Shown here in pieces: positions 52,177 to 61,246 of a stretch of DNA of 64,000 nucleotides; the stretch's first letter is position 1; each line of letters begins with the position of its first letter. This stretch comes from Clostridiales bacterium. GTDB taxonomy: Bacteria > Bacillota > Clostridia > Oscillospirales > CAG-382. Below the pieces are notes generated by a model. That model was not told the origin of the DNA. It ran no database searches and saw nothing but the letters and a program-made list of their open reading frames with translations. Made by a program: the position numbers and the translations under genes. The stretch covers positions 56,110 to 120,109 of the forward strand of contig QAKH01000092.1 in the NCBI GenBank assembly GCA_003343885.1. Direction: 5' to 3'.

Positions 52177-53034
52177 TCAGTTTTCTGAAATTGTCTTTTT
52201 AAGAAAATCGTAGGCTATTTTGATATCCTTTTCCGGTGTGTCTCCGGCTTCACGTTCGATAGTCAAGAAGCCTTTGTAACCGATTTCCTCGAGAGCCTTA
52301 AGGTACTTCGGAAAATCTACGCTTCCGGTGCCGAGCGGAACTTCCTCGTAGAATCTGACGCCGTCAAATTCTGCCGGAACAGGGTGAACAACATGATAAA
52401 TAATCTCCGGATCTGCCTCCACAAGGCGGTTGCCGTCTTTGGCATGCGTGTGAACTATGTACTTTGAAAGATTGTGAACCGCTTTAACCGGATCATCACC
52501 GGTAACCATTCTGAGATTTGCAGGATCAAGGTTTACCGCAACTCCTGTAGAGTCAAGAGAGTCAAGAAAACCTTTCAAAACATCGGAAGTTTCGGGACCG
52601 GTTTCAATGGCAAAATGCGCCTGCATGCTGTCGGCAAAGCGGGAGAGCTCATAGCAAGCCTCCTGCATGATTTTGTATCTCTCGCAGTTCTTGTCTTTCG
52701 GGACAACGCCGATATGCGTTGTTACTATGTCGGTTTCAAGGTCTTTTGCCAGCTCGACAATGCGTTTTGATTTTTCAATGAGCGTGGGATTGAGCTGCTT
52801 GTCAGCAAAGCCCTTGCCAAGGTCTCCGCAGAGAGCCGAGAAAACAAGCCCCGAGTCTTTGACTTCTCTTAGAAGAGCCTTTCTGTCCGCCGGAGAAAGA
52901 TTTTCAGGTGAGTTTTCTCCGGAGGTAGCATACATCTGGATTCCGTTCGCACCGATTTCAGCCGCCTTTTTTATTGCAGAGCTTCTGTCTAATCTAAATG
53001 ATTCAAGAATAACTCCGATTGGAAAATTATACAT
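52177..53034 (-). CDS. TIM-barrel sugar phosphate isomerase/epimerase family protein
   Basis: Protein of 285 residues, paralogous in fold to the gene at 50120. Strand motifs: FPIGVILESFRL, GANGIQMYATSGE, VTTHIGVVPKD, FAIETGPET, VNLDPANLRMVTGDD, VHTHAKDGNRL and FLTIEREAGD, giving the usual Glu-Asp-His-Glu metal site. Start ATG 53034 follows AAAGGAAG. First gene of the leftward sugar operon, divergent from the AraC regulator at 53184, which probably controls both directions. Substrate unknown. Confidence 0.87.
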   Translation of the reverse strand: MYNFPIGVILESFRLDRSSAIKKAAEIGANGIQMYATSGENSPENLSPADRKALLREVKDSGLVFSALCGDLGKGFADKQLNPTLIEKSKRIVELAKDLETDIVTTHIGVVPKDKNCERYKIMQEACYELSRFADSMQAHFAIETGPETSDVLKGFLDSLDSTGVAVNLDPANLRMVTGDDPVKAVHNLSKYIVHTHAKDGNRLVEADPEIIYHVVHPVPAEFDGVRFYEEVPLGTGSVDFPKYLKALEEIGYKGFLTIEREAGDTPEKDIKIAYDFLKKTISEN

Positions 53035-53084
53035 GTAAAACTTCCTTTCATTACAGTAATTTTAATATAAAGTTATTACTTTGT

Positions 53085-53113
53085 TTGACTTTTAAACAAG
53101 TATATTGTATAAT
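53085..53113 (+). promoter_or_regulatory. promoter of the AraC-family gene at 53184
   Basis: TTGACT (53085-53090) and TATAAT (53108-53113) are separated by 17 bp in the divergent intergenic region of 150 bp shared with the leftward sugar operon. Confidence 0.65.
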
Positions 53114-53183
53114 AAAAAAAAACTAAAAGCAATGAACTTTATTGACAACTTTTAACACAATATTGCCAAACGAGGTGAGAAGC

Positions 53184-54020
53184 GTGACTAAGGACGTACT
53201 AAATTCTTCCTATAACATGATATATGAACCGCATATAATGCATGACTCTCTTGTGCCTTTCATATTTCACACTGACATTCGGCGAAGCGGCCAAAAATAT
53301 CATCCGAATTGGCACACAAATATAGAAATACTTTTGTGTCTGTCAGGCAACGGAAAAGTAAGCCTTGAAACAGAGGAACATACTTTTTCTGCGGGCGATA
53401 TATTTGTAATAAATTCTAATTTTCTCCATTCAATATATACGGATAAACGCATAGAATACGATTGCCTCATACTTGACCGTGATTTTTGCAAAAACAATGG
53501 TATACCGACGGATAATGTGCTTTTTAAAGAAAAAATACGTGACAAATCATTAAGCGAACAGTTTAACCGTGTAAAAAGCGCATATCTTTCGAACGGAATA
53601 TGCCGTGCGGCAAAAATACGGTGCAGCGTTCTTGAGCTGCTCATAGCTCTGAGAGAAAATTATACTCTCAATATGTCCTTAGACGTGACGCATGCAATAC
53701 GAGTGCAAAATACGGACAGGGTTAAGCGCTCAATGGTATATATAAGGCAAAACATGAAATCCTGCCTTACGCTTGAGGATATAGCGGCGTATGTCGGAAT
53801 AAGCAAGTATTATTTTACCCGTGAGTTTAAGCGTATTACCGGTCAAACCGTGTTCGAATATATAAACGTAGTCCGGTGTAAAGAGGCGAAACGCCTAATA
53901 ACGCAGGGAATGACGGTTTCGCTCGCGGCGCAGACGTGCGGCTTTGAAAACCTCTCGTACTTTACTCGTACATATAAAAAATGCATTGGCGAACTTCCTT
54001 CAAATAATACAATAAAATAA
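53184..54020 (+). CDS. AraC-family transcriptional regulator
   Basis: Regulator of 278 residues. An N-terminal cupin sensor (HPNWHTNIEILLCLSGNGKV, EHTFSAGDIFVINSNFLHSI) precedes the C-terminal double helix-turn-helix (EDIAAYVGISKYYFTREFKR and CGFENLSYFTRTYKKCIG). Start GTG 53184 follows GAGGTGAGA; an in-frame TTG at 53142 lacks a site. It sits between the leftward isomerase/NagB operon and the rightward Mgl transporter, so it probably responds to a sugar handled by both. A terminator at 54042 follows. Confidence 0.9.
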   Translation: MTKDVLNSSYNMIYEPHIMHDSLVPFIFHTDIRRSGQKYHPNWHTNIEILLCLSGNGKVSLETEEHTFSAGDIFVINSNFLHSIYTDKRIEYDCLILDRDFCKNNGIPTDNVLFKEKIRDKSLSEQFNRVKSAYLSNGICRAAKIRCSVLELLIALRENYTLNMSLDVTHAIRVQNTDRVKRSMVYIRQNMKSCLTLEDIAAYVGISKYYFTREFKRITGQTVFEYINVVRCKEAKRLITQGMTVSLAAQTCGFENLSYFTRTYKKCIGELPSNNTIK

Positions 54021-54041
54021 TACAAACAACAGAAAAAGTAT

Positions 54042-54079
54042 AGTGTTTGCTTAAAATGTATAAGCAGACACTTTTTTTT
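54042..54079 (+). terminator. terminator after the AraC-family gene
   Basis: AGTGTTTGCTTA (54042-54053) pairs with TAAGCAGACACT (54061-54072), with one G-U pair, followed by a run of eight T. Confidence 0.88.
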
Positions 54080-54176
54080 GCATAATAACTACAGTTTGTT
54101 TCCTATTAAGTGAATCTGAATTTTTATATAAAAATTGATAATAATATAACATACCGTATATCAGGAGGTTAAATGT

Positions 54177-55274
54177 ATGAAAAATAAACTTATTTCTATA
54201 GGCATATCATTAGCATTGATAGCCGCTATGACGGTTTCTCTTGTTTCCTGTACCAGATCAGGAGAGGGGACAGGCGGCTCGTATGACGCACATGTGTTTT
54301 ACTATACTTTCAGTGACACGTATATTTCAAGCGTACGAAATGAACTCGACGCAATGTTGAAAGATGCCGGTATCAGCTATCAGGACTATGACGGAAACAA
54401 TAATCAAACTACTCAGACCGAACAGGTTCAGACTGCCATAACAAAAGGCGCAAAGGCAATTATAGTTAATATTGTTAATACCTCGTCCGACGACGCGGCA
54501 AGCTCGGTAGTGCAGTTAGCTAAAAATGCCGGAATTCCGGTAATCTTTTTTAACAGAGAGGTTTCGGATTCAGTCATAAGTATGTACGAAAACTGTGCTT
54601 TTGTCGGAACGAAAGCCGAAGAAGCAGGAATTTTACAGGGTGAAATGATAGGTGAATACGTGTTGGAAAATTATGACAAATTAGATCTTAACGGAGACGG
54701 CGAAATAAGCTATATAATGTTTAAGGGCGAAGAGGGCAATAAAGAGGCAATATACAGAACGCAGTACGCCGTAGAGTACGCTGATGAGATACTCACGTCT
54801 GCCGGCAAGTCACCGCTTAAGTTTTATGACGATAAGAACCCTAACGGTTATCTTGTCGATAAAAACGGCCAGTGGTCCGCAGTTGCGGCGAATGAGTATA
54901 TGACAACTGCGCTCACCTCTTACAGCGAACAGAACGGAAATATGATAGAACTCGTCATATGCAATAACGACAATATGGCTGAAGGCGCAATACGGGCCCT
55001 CAACAGCGCAGGTTACAACCTTGGCGGTGACTCCGTTACAATTCCTGTTTTCGGTGTGGATGCAACCGACGCGGCAAAGGACTTGATTGCTAACGGCAAA
55101 ATGACCGGTACTATACGGCAGGATGCGGAAAGTATGGCGAAAGCAATTACTCTTCTCACCGAAAACGCTCTGTCAAACGGAGAAAAATCTTTGATGGATT
55201 CTACGGAAAATTACAATGTCGATGATTCAGTAAATAAAATCAGGATTTCTTACGCAAAATACCTTGGAGAGTAA
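54177..55274 (+). CDS. mglB: galactose/glucose-binding lipoprotein, MglB-like
   Basis: Sugar receptor of 365 residues for the transporter encoded downstream. The lipoprotein signal ends at SLVSC (lipobox), anchoring the protein outside the membrane. The Peripla_BP_4 fold starts at DAHVFYYTFSD. A calcium-loop DLNGDGEIS is like that of galactose-binding MglB, which supports a galactose/glucose-type ligand, although related sugars are possible. AGGAGGT precedes the start. The first gene of the mgl operon. Confidence 0.92.
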   Translation: MKNKLISIGISLALIAAMTVSLVSCTRSGEGTGGSYDAHVFYYTFSDTYISSVRNELDAMLKDAGISYQDYDGNNNQTTQTEQVQTAITKGAKAIIVNIVNTSSDDAASSVVQLAKNAGIPVIFFNREVSDSVISMYENCAFVGTKAEEAGILQGEMIGEYVLENYDKLDLNGDGEISYIMFKGEEGNKEAIYRTQYAVEYADEILTSAGKSPLKFYDDKNPNGYLVDKNGQWSAVAANEYMTTALTSYSEQNGNMIELVICNNDNMAEGAIRALNSAGYNLGGDSVTIPVFGVDATDAAKDLIANGKMTGTIRQDAESMAKAITLLTENALSNGEKSLMDSTENYNVDDSVNKIRISYAKYLGE

Positions 55275-55327
55275 TTAGAGTCTAACCGCAAATCTGAAAC
55301 ACAATCAATGCATGGGGGAGATAGATA

Positions 55328-56827
55328 ATGGCGGAGGATATTCTTCTTGAAATGAAAAATATAAGTAAAACGTTTCCCGGAGTAAAAGCTCTTGATAATG
55401 TGTCACTTTCGGTAAAACGGGGAAGCGTCCATGCGCTTATGGGAGAGAACGGCGCCGGAAAATCAACGCTTATGAAATGTCTTTTCGGAATATATTCCAT
55501 GGACTCTGGAAGCATCTTCTTAGACGGAAAACAGGTGCAGTTTCACTCCTCTGCCGATGCTCTTGAAAATGGCGTCGCAATGGTGCATCAGGAGTTAAAT
55601 CAAGCGCTTAAAAGAAACGTTATGGACAATATTTGGCTTGGCAGATACCCGAAAAAAATGAAAATTGCCGTTTCAGAGAAAAAAATGTATTCCGACACCA
55701 AGAAAATATTTGAAGAACTCGGTATTGATGTCGATCCCAAAACTGTCATGAGCACAATGTCCGTTGCTATGCGACAAATGGTGGAAATAGCAAAAGCTGT
55801 TTCCTACGATTCAAAAATTATAGTCCTTGATGAACCGACTTCATCACTTACTGAAAAAGAAGTCGAGCACCTTTTCCGGATTATACGGATGCTGCGTGAC
55901 AAAGGATGCGGCGTGCTTTATATCTCGCACAAAATGGAAGAAATATTGCAGATTTCCGACGATATCACGATAATGCGTGACGGAACATGGGTGACAACCC
56001 AAAGTGCGAAAGACTTTACTATGGATAAAATCATACGCCTTATGGTGGGAAGAGAACTTACTGAAAGATTTCCTCCCAAAAAGCATACACCGGGCGAAAC
56101 AGTTCTCGAGGTAAAAAATCTGTCAAGCGTTTATACCAATGTTAAAGACGCTTCATTTACCCTGAAAAGAGGAGAAATTCTCGGTTTTGCCGGCCTGGCG
56201 GGAGCCGGACGCACCGAACTGCTTGAAAATATTTTCGGTATATCGGCACGCAAAAGCGGTGAGATAAAACTTCACGGAAAGCCGATAAAAAACGAAAGCG
56301 CTGCCGAGTCGATAAAAAACGGTTTTGCGCTGCTTACCGAGGAGCGGCGGGCGACGGGTATTTTCGGCATACTTGATATATGTGAGAATACTACGATTTC
56401 AAGCTTGAAAAAATATCTGAAAGCAGGAATTGTTTTAAGCGACCAAAAGAGAAGAGAAGCAACCGATTGGGCAATAAAGGCAATGAAAATAAAAACGCCC
56501 GGACAAAAGACTCAGATACGAACTCTTTCCGGAGGAAATCAACAGAAGGTAATACTCGGCAGATGGCTGTTAACCGAGCCTGACATACTCATGCTTGACG
56601 AACCTACAAGAGGAATCGATGTCGGCGCCAAATACGAGATATATCAGCTTATCGGAGAGCTTGCCGAGAAAGGAAAATCCGTAATACTTGTGTCGTCAGA
56701 GCTTCCGGAAATACTCGGCGTCTGTGACAGAATATGCGTAATGTCCGGAGGCAGAACGGTAGGAGAACTTGACGCGGCTTCGGCAACCCAAGAACAGATA
56801 ATGACCCTTGCCGCAAAATATGTGTGA
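55328..56827 (+). CDS. mglA: galactose-type ABC transporter ATP-binding protein, MglA-like
   Basis: Tandem ATPase of 499 residues. First half: [19 protein letters not shown]; second half: [34 protein letters not shown]. The layout and length match the MglA/RbsA class, and it resembles the ATPase at 1574 in this window. It lies between the binding protein and the permease with short gaps, as in canonical mglBAC. Confidence 0.94.
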   Translation: MAEDILLEMKNISKTFPGVKALDNVSLSVKRGSVHALMGENGAGKSTLMKCLFGIYSMDSGSIFLDGKQVQFHSSADALENGVAMVHQELNQALKRNVMDNIWLGRYPKKMKIAVSEKKMYSDTKKIFEELGIDVDPKTVMSTMSVAMRQMVEIAKAVSYDSKIIVLDEPTSSLTEKEVEHLFRIIRMLRDKGCGVLYISHKMEEILQISDDITIMRDGTWVTTQSAKDFTMDKIIRLMVGRELTERFPPKKHTPGETVLEVKNLSSVYTNVKDASFTLKRGEILGFAGLAGAGRTELLENIFGISARKSGEIKLHGKPIKNESAAESIKNGFALLTEERRATGIFGILDICENTTISSLKKYLKAGIVLSDQKRREATDWAIKAMKIKTPGQKTQIRTLSGGNQQKVILGRWLLTEPDILMLDEPTRGIDVGAKYEIYQLIGELAEKGKSVILVSSELPEILGVCDRICVMSGGRTVGELDAASATQEQIMTLAAKYV

Positions 56828-56850
56828 AATAATGCAAAGGAGAAAACACA

Positions 56851-57900
56851 ATGACCTCCATAAAGAAATACAGGGGCATGAGTAAGGACGAAAAGCTTAG
56901 GTTTTGGAAAGAGTTTTTCATAAACAATTCGCTTTATATTTTTCTCATTGCCGCCGTAATAGCGATACAGATAATCAACCCGAGTTTTCTCTCGGCAAGA
57001 TCAGTCGTAAATATTATATCACTGTCAGCAGCCAACCTTCCCATAGCGCTTGGAATAGCAGGTGCAATAATTCTTACCGGAACAGACCTTTCGGCCGGAA
57101 GAATTGTAGGGCTCGTTGCGTGCGTCGGGGCGTCGCTTCTTCAGGCGACAAATTACCCGAATAAAATGTTTCCTGATATGAAAACCGTGCCGATAATTCT
57201 CGTTTTTTTGCTGATAATTGCAATCGGCGCCATAGTCGGTTTTGTAAACGGTTTTTGTACGGCAAAATTCAACCTTCACCCGTTTATCGTAACACTGTCT
57301 ACTCAGCTTATTGTCTATGGCGTACTTCTTATGTACCTTATGCTCGGAAATAATAACGGTCAGTCAATATCAGGCCTTGACGCCGGATATACCGGACTTA
57401 TAGCCGGAAGCATATTGTCTGTTGACGGTACGCCGATACCGAATTACGTTTGGTATGCGCTTGTAATTACCGCGATAATGTGGTTTATATGGAATAAAAC
57501 GACTTTCGGGAAAAATATGTTCGCGGTTGGTTCAAACCCTGAAGCGGCAAATGTTTCGGGAGTCAACGTAAAGAGAACTATAATACTTGTCTTTGTTCTT
57601 GCCGGAATAATGTACGCAATTACCGGCTTTATCGAGGCAGCGCGCATAGGTTCAAACACTGCGTCCACGGGACAAAACTATGAGCTTGACGCGATAGCCG
57701 CATGTGTTATCGGCGGCGTGTCTTTTGTCGGCGGCATAGGAAAAATCAGAGGAGTAATTATCGGCGTTGTTATGCTCCGGTTGATATTTGTAGGACTTAC
57801 GTTTTTGAGCATAGACCAGAATATGCAGTATGTAATAAAAGGACTTATCATATTGATTGCCTGCGCCGTCGATATGAGAAAATATCTTGTGAGAAGGTAG
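56851..57900 (+). CDS. mglC: galactose-type ABC transporter permease, MglC-like
   Basis: Membrane permease of 349 residues with about eight to ten helices. Family features: TGTDLSAGRIVGL, GFCTAKFNLHPFIVTL, GSNPEAANVSGVNV (ATPase contact loop) and YELDAIAACVIGGVSF. AAAGGAGAA precedes the ATG. The stop is TAG, which shows that TAG is a working stop codon in this genome. A 41-residue membrane peptide gene starts eight bases later. Confidence 0.94.
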   Translation: MTSIKKYRGMSKDEKLRFWKEFFINNSLYIFLIAAVIAIQIINPSFLSARSVVNIISLSAANLPIALGIAGAIILTGTDLSAGRIVGLVACVGASLLQATNYPNKMFPDMKTVPIILVFLLIIAIGAIVGFVNGFCTAKFNLHPFIVTLSTQLIVYGVLLMYLMLGNNNGQSISGLDAGYTGLIAGSILSVDGTPIPNYVWYALVITAIMWFIWNKTTFGKNMFAVGSNPEAANVSGVNVKRTIILVFVLAGIMYAITGFIEAARIGSNTASTGQNYELDAIAACVIGGVSFVGGIGKIRGVIIGVVMLRLIFVGLTFLSIDQNMQYVIKGLIILIACAVDMRKYLVRR

Positions 57901-57908
57901 GGGATAAA

Positions 57909-58034
57909 ATGATCAAAAAAGGCGGAATGTACCGTGATGTCAAGGTGTCGGAAAAAACTTTGAATATCTGTATTTTTGCCGGATTAGCAGTTTTGTTTGC
58001 GGTTTTGACCGTATGCATCGCCCGGTCGGTCTGA
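57909..58034 (+). CDS. 41-residue single-helix membrane peptide downstream of mglC
   Basis: Short peptide starting at ATG 57909 after GTAGGGGAT, eight bases after the mglC stop. The first 18 residues are basic and polar (MIKKGGMYRDVKVSEKTL), the rest is one hydrophobic helix (NICIFAGLAVLFAVLTVCIA) ending RSV. The position, ribosome-binding site and terminator immediately after (58057) support a real gene. It could be a small accessory subunit of the transporter, but this is inference from position alone. Confidence 0.6.
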   Translation: MIKKGGMYRDVKVSEKTLNICIFAGLAVLFAVLTVCIARSV

Positions 58035-58056
58035 AAAGACGCATTATTTTGGCGGA

Positions 58057-58086
58057 GAGTGGGGAAAGTCCTCACTCTTTGTTTTT
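58057..58086 (+). terminator. terminator of the mgl operon
   Basis: GAGTGGGG (58057-58064) pairs with CCTCACTC (58070-58077), with one mismatch, followed by TTTGTTTTT. Confidence 0.8.
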
Positions 58087-58141
58087 CTTGAGCCGGTTTT
58101 GTTTTTCGCTGGTTATATCACCCTTAATTCGTATGGGACAC

Positions 58142-58170
58142 TTGACAAATAAGCAATACAACGGTATAAT
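58142..58170 (+). promoter_or_regulatory. consensus promoter of the stalk-domain gene
   Basis: TTGACA (58142-58147) and TATAAT (58165-58170) are separated by 17 bp, 76 bp before ATG 58247. Confidence 0.75.
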
Positions 58171-58246
58171 TGTGTTAACATATAATACAGAGTTCGAACA
58201 GCGGCGCTTTGGCTGTTAAGAGTCTGTGTTTACAGGAGGAATCAGC

Positions 58247-58846
58247 ATGAGAGAAAAAACAAAAGGTTTTATTGCCGGGGTGATAGCCGCGTCTGCAATT
58301 TCGGGAATAGTGCTCGGAGTTGCTGCGGAGGACATTTATAAGACGGTTCAGATTGCGTACGACAATATAAAAATCTGTATTGACGGGGCAATAATTGAGC
58401 CGAAGGACGCTAACGGCAATACGGTTGAGCCGTTTACCTTGGATGGAACAACCTATCTGCCTGTCAGAGCTGTTGCCGGGGCTTTTAACAAAGAGGTTGA
58501 CTGGGACGATGCGACAAGTACCGTCTATATCGGAAAAAAGCCTTACAGTGGAGTAGCAGCAGCTGACGGCTCGCGATCAAATCCGTACGGACCGGTAGCG
58601 GGCGTTACAATTCCGTTTAACGAGTATTCGTTTAAGCCGACAAATCAGATTCAGGTAAAATGCCTAAAGGTGATTACCGGGGAGGCGGCAAACTATCTCG
58701 CTTCAAAAGAAAATTCCAATAATTCAGTAAGCTCAAGCAACCAAGAGTGGCTCTTCCTCGAAATGGAGCTTACGCATGTGTCGTCTTCTGAGGGAGAGGA
58801 CTCGGTTCTCGTGGCAAGCGACATTATATATTATGAAGGAGCTTAA
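58247..58846 (+). CDS. secreted stalk-domain protein
   Basis: Exported protein of 199 residues. N-terminal hydrophobic helix (GFIAGVIAASAISGIVLGVA) acts as signal or anchor. Residues about 35-100 are a single stalk domain (FTLDGTTYLPVRAVAGAFN, VDWDDATSTVYIG). A beta-rich C-terminal domain (SFKPTNQIQVKCLKVITG, EWLFLEMELTHVSSSEGEDS) follows and stops suddenly at DIIYYEGA. That ending suggests the C-terminal domain may be cut short. ATG 58247 follows AGGAGGA. Function unknown; the stalk fold is shared with the protein at 32393. Confidence 0.78.
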   Translation: MREKTKGFIAGVIAASAISGIVLGVAAEDIYKTVQIAYDNIKICIDGAIIEPKDANGNTVEPFTLDGTTYLPVRAVAGAFNKEVDWDDATSTVYIGKKPYSGVAAADGSRSNPYGPVAGVTIPFNEYSFKPTNQIQVKCLKVITGEAANYLASKENSNNSVSSSNQEWLFLEMELTHVSSSEGEDSVLVASDIIYYEGA

Positions 58847-58943
58847 ATACTTGACAGAGAGAATATTTTATAATAAGATAAGCGTGTGAGGGAAAGCATT
58901 GTTCAAATAATTTGCGAAATAATTTTATTTTGGAGGGAATGTT

Positions 58944-60269
58944 ATGAACATCAGCTTTGATTTTGCGAAAACAACCGGCAAAATACGTGCTATGCACGCT
59001 GTCGGACAGCCGCCTCGCTTAGGAATTTCAAGCGATTATATGCACTATCTGAAGGATGCGAATATTCCGTATTCCAGACTTCATGACACCGGAGGACCTT
59101 TCGGCGGAGGTCTCTATGTTGATATTCCGAATATATTCAGAAATTTTGACGCGGACGAGGACAATCCTGAAAGCTATGACTTCGCGTTTACCGACCTGCT
59201 TCTTGCTGACCTTGCAAATGTAAACTGCGAACCAATCTTCAGACTCGGAGTGACAATTGAAAATCACCAGCATATCCGTGCATACAATATATATCCGCCG
59301 GCAGACTTTGAAAAATGGGCGAGAATCTGTGAGCACATAATAAGGCACTATAACGAAGGCTGGGCAAACGGATTTAATTACGGTATAACATACTGGGAAA
59401 TATGGAACGAGCCTGATAACGGAGAAACCAATGCCGTGAATATGATGTGGCAGGGAACGGCGCAGCAGTACTATAAACTGTACGAAACGGCGTCAAAGCA
59501 CCTGAAAAAATGCTTCGGCGATAAAATCAAGGTAGGAGGATATGCCTCCTGCGGTTTTTACGACGTGCTCAAGCAGCCGCGAAAATACGGATTTGATTTT
59601 GAACCGACCGGAACTCCGAATGTAAGAGAACGTTATTTTATGGATTTTGCCGACGGATTTTTTGAGCATATAAAAAAGACCGGCTCGCCGATTGACTTTT
59701 TCTCATGGCACAGCTACGCTACGGTTACCCAAACTGAATATATGGCGGATTATGTTGAGCAGCTGCTTGAAAAATGGGGCTACGGCGGACTTGAGACGCA
59801 TCTCAACGAATGGAACAACGCGTCGAAAGTTCAGCTTAGAGGCAGTTCATTCGCGGCGGCAAACGCTGCGGCAATGATGATTGCAATGCAGCATAAGAAA
59901 ACGCATCTTCTTTGCTATTACGACGCAAGAATAGGTCAGTCGGTGTACGGAGGACTTTTCAATCCTCTTACATATGAACCGCTATGCACATATTACAGCT
60001 TCAAGGCGTTTGGCGAACTTTATGCGCTCGGAAACGAGGTCGAAGCCGACTATACCAAAGGAGAGGGAATTTACGCTGTCGGCGCAACCGACGGTAAAAC
60101 GTCAGCTGTGCTTATTGCGAACACCGGAAAGTCTGAACGTTTAGAAACAAACCTCTCCGGCATGAAAGTGTATCTTATTGACAGCGAACATGCTATGACT
60201 GAAACGGATTATGACGCGGCGGATTTTGTTCTTGGCGAAAATCAGACGGTCTTTATCACGAATAAGTAA
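58944..60269 (+). CDS. GH39-like glycoside hydrolase
   Basis: Predicted exo-glycosidase of 441 residues with the GH39 (beta-xylosidase/iduronidase) TIM barrel. The acid/base Glu is in YWEIWNEPD, and the nucleophile Glu is in THLNEWN about 130 residues later. The start region SRLHDTGGPFGGGLY and DFFSWHSYA also fit. There is no signal peptide, so it works on imported oligosaccharides or glycosides. GGAGGG precedes ATG 58944. It lies after the Mgl-type transporter but has its own likely promoter (TTGACA at 58853). Exact substrate unknown. Confidence 0.87.
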   Translation: MNISFDFAKTTGKIRAMHAVGQPPRLGISSDYMHYLKDANIPYSRLHDTGGPFGGGLYVDIPNIFRNFDADEDNPESYDFAFTDLLLADLANVNCEPIFRLGVTIENHQHIRAYNIYPPADFEKWARICEHIIRHYNEGWANGFNYGITYWEIWNEPDNGETNAVNMMWQGTAQQYYKLYETASKHLKKCFGDKIKVGGYASCGFYDVLKQPRKYGFDFEPTGTPNVRERYFMDFADGFFEHIKKTGSPIDFFSWHSYATVTQTEYMADYVEQLLEKWGYGGLETHLNEWNNASKVQLRGSSFAAANAAAMMIAMQHKKTHLLCYYDARIGQSVYGGLFNPLTYEPLCTYYSFKAFGELYALGNEVEADYTKGEGIYAVGATDGKTSAVLIANTGKSERLETNLSGMKVYLIDSEHAMTETDYDAADFVLGENQTVFITNK

Positions 60270-60287
60270 AAGAACAGAAAATAAAGC

Positions 60288-60322
60288 AAAAAAAGGCGTT
60301 CTGTTGTGCGGAGCGCCTTTTT
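60288..60322 (+). terminator. terminator of the GH39 gene
   Basis: AAAAAGGCG (60290-60298) pairs with CGCCTTTTT (60314-60322) across a 15-base loop, with the T-run forming the end of the stem. Confidence 0.75.
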
Positions 60323-60382
60323 CGGATTGATTTGGAACCAATACTAATGTTAGGCTGTATTTTGTTGGCAGGGAGTGATTTA

Positions 60383-60979
60383 ATGTCAGTGCCGGAGCAA
60401 TCAGAAATACGCTCAGTGCTAAAACTAAATAAGGAATTTTTTACAACATCTGAAGGAATGCCTGTTGAAAGTAAAAGATTGATTTTCAGAAAAATAACGG
60501 ATAACGACTTTGCGGAACTTTGTGAAATGCTAAAAGATGCCGAGGTTATGTATGCTTGGGAACACGCTTTTAACGATGATGAGGTTAATGCCTGGATCAA
60601 AAAGCGTATGGCGTTATATGACATTTACGGATACGATTATTTTCTTGCTGTCGATAAACGCACATCAAAGGTCGTTGGACAGATAGGACTTTTAGACGAA
60701 GTAGTTGGGGAAAAACATTATATCGGATTAGGATATATTCTCAAAAAAGAGTTCTGGCATAAAGGTTATGCCTATGAGGGAGCAAAAGCAATGCTTGACT
60801 TTGCTTTTGACGAACTTTGCGCACAAGAGGTTGTTGCAACTATTCGTCCTGAAAACTACGCTTCACGAAAAGTTGCGGAGCGTGTAGGAATGGTGAATGT
60901 AGATTCATATGTAAAGATGTATAACGGCAAGGAAATGCCTCACCTGATATACAGCAAAAGAAAGGCGGATAATCCGTGA
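60383..60979 (+). CDS. GNAT-family acetyltransferase (RimJ/RimL-like)
   Basis: N-acetyltransferase of 198 residues. RLIFRKITDNDFAELCEML opens the fold, LGYILKKEFWHKGYAYEGAK contains the acetyl-CoA loop (K-G-Y-A), and the ending ENYASRKVAERVGMVN is typical of the RimJ/RimL-like Acetyltransf_3 group. ATG 60383 follows GGGAG. The substrate is unknown. The next, truncated GNAT gene starts within its last four bases. Confidence 0.85.
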   Translation: MSVPEQSEIRSVLKLNKEFFTTSEGMPVESKRLIFRKITDNDFAELCEMLKDAEVMYAWEHAFNDDEVNAWIKKRMALYDIYGYDYFLAVDKRTSKVVGQIGLLDEVVGEKHYIGLGYILKKEFWHKGYAYEGAKAMLDFAFDELCAQEVVATIRPENYASRKVAERVGMVNVDSYVKMYNGKEMPHLIYSKRKADNP

Positions 60980-61218
60980 TTTTTTATACTGACGGAATAA
61001 TGGTTATACGTACCATGACCGAGAAAGATGTGCCGATAATTGTGAGCGAGGAGACAGCACAGGGCTGGAATGCAGACGCTAAAAAATATATAAAGAGATT
61101 GAGCGATATGGAAAGCGGCAAATCTGTTGCGATTACCGCTGAGTATTATGGGAATGTTGCCGGTTATGTAAATGTCTATTTTTCCGGCAATGATGCAATC
61201 TTAAGCTATGTCAGTTAA
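60976..61218 (+). pseudogene. truncated GNAT acetyltransferase
   Basis: Only the N-terminal part of a GNAT protein remains: VIRTMTEKDVPIIVSEETA, then YYGNVAGYVNVYFSGNDA, after which it ends at ILSYVS. The acetyl-CoA-binding half is absent, so it should be inactive. GTG 60976 overlaps the previous stop by four bases; ATG 61000 is another start. The third GNAT gene begins directly after, so a deletion has probably joined this fragment to its neighbour. Confidence 0.7.
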
Positions 61219-61246
61219 ACAGTGGATAAATAGGAGAAATAGATTT

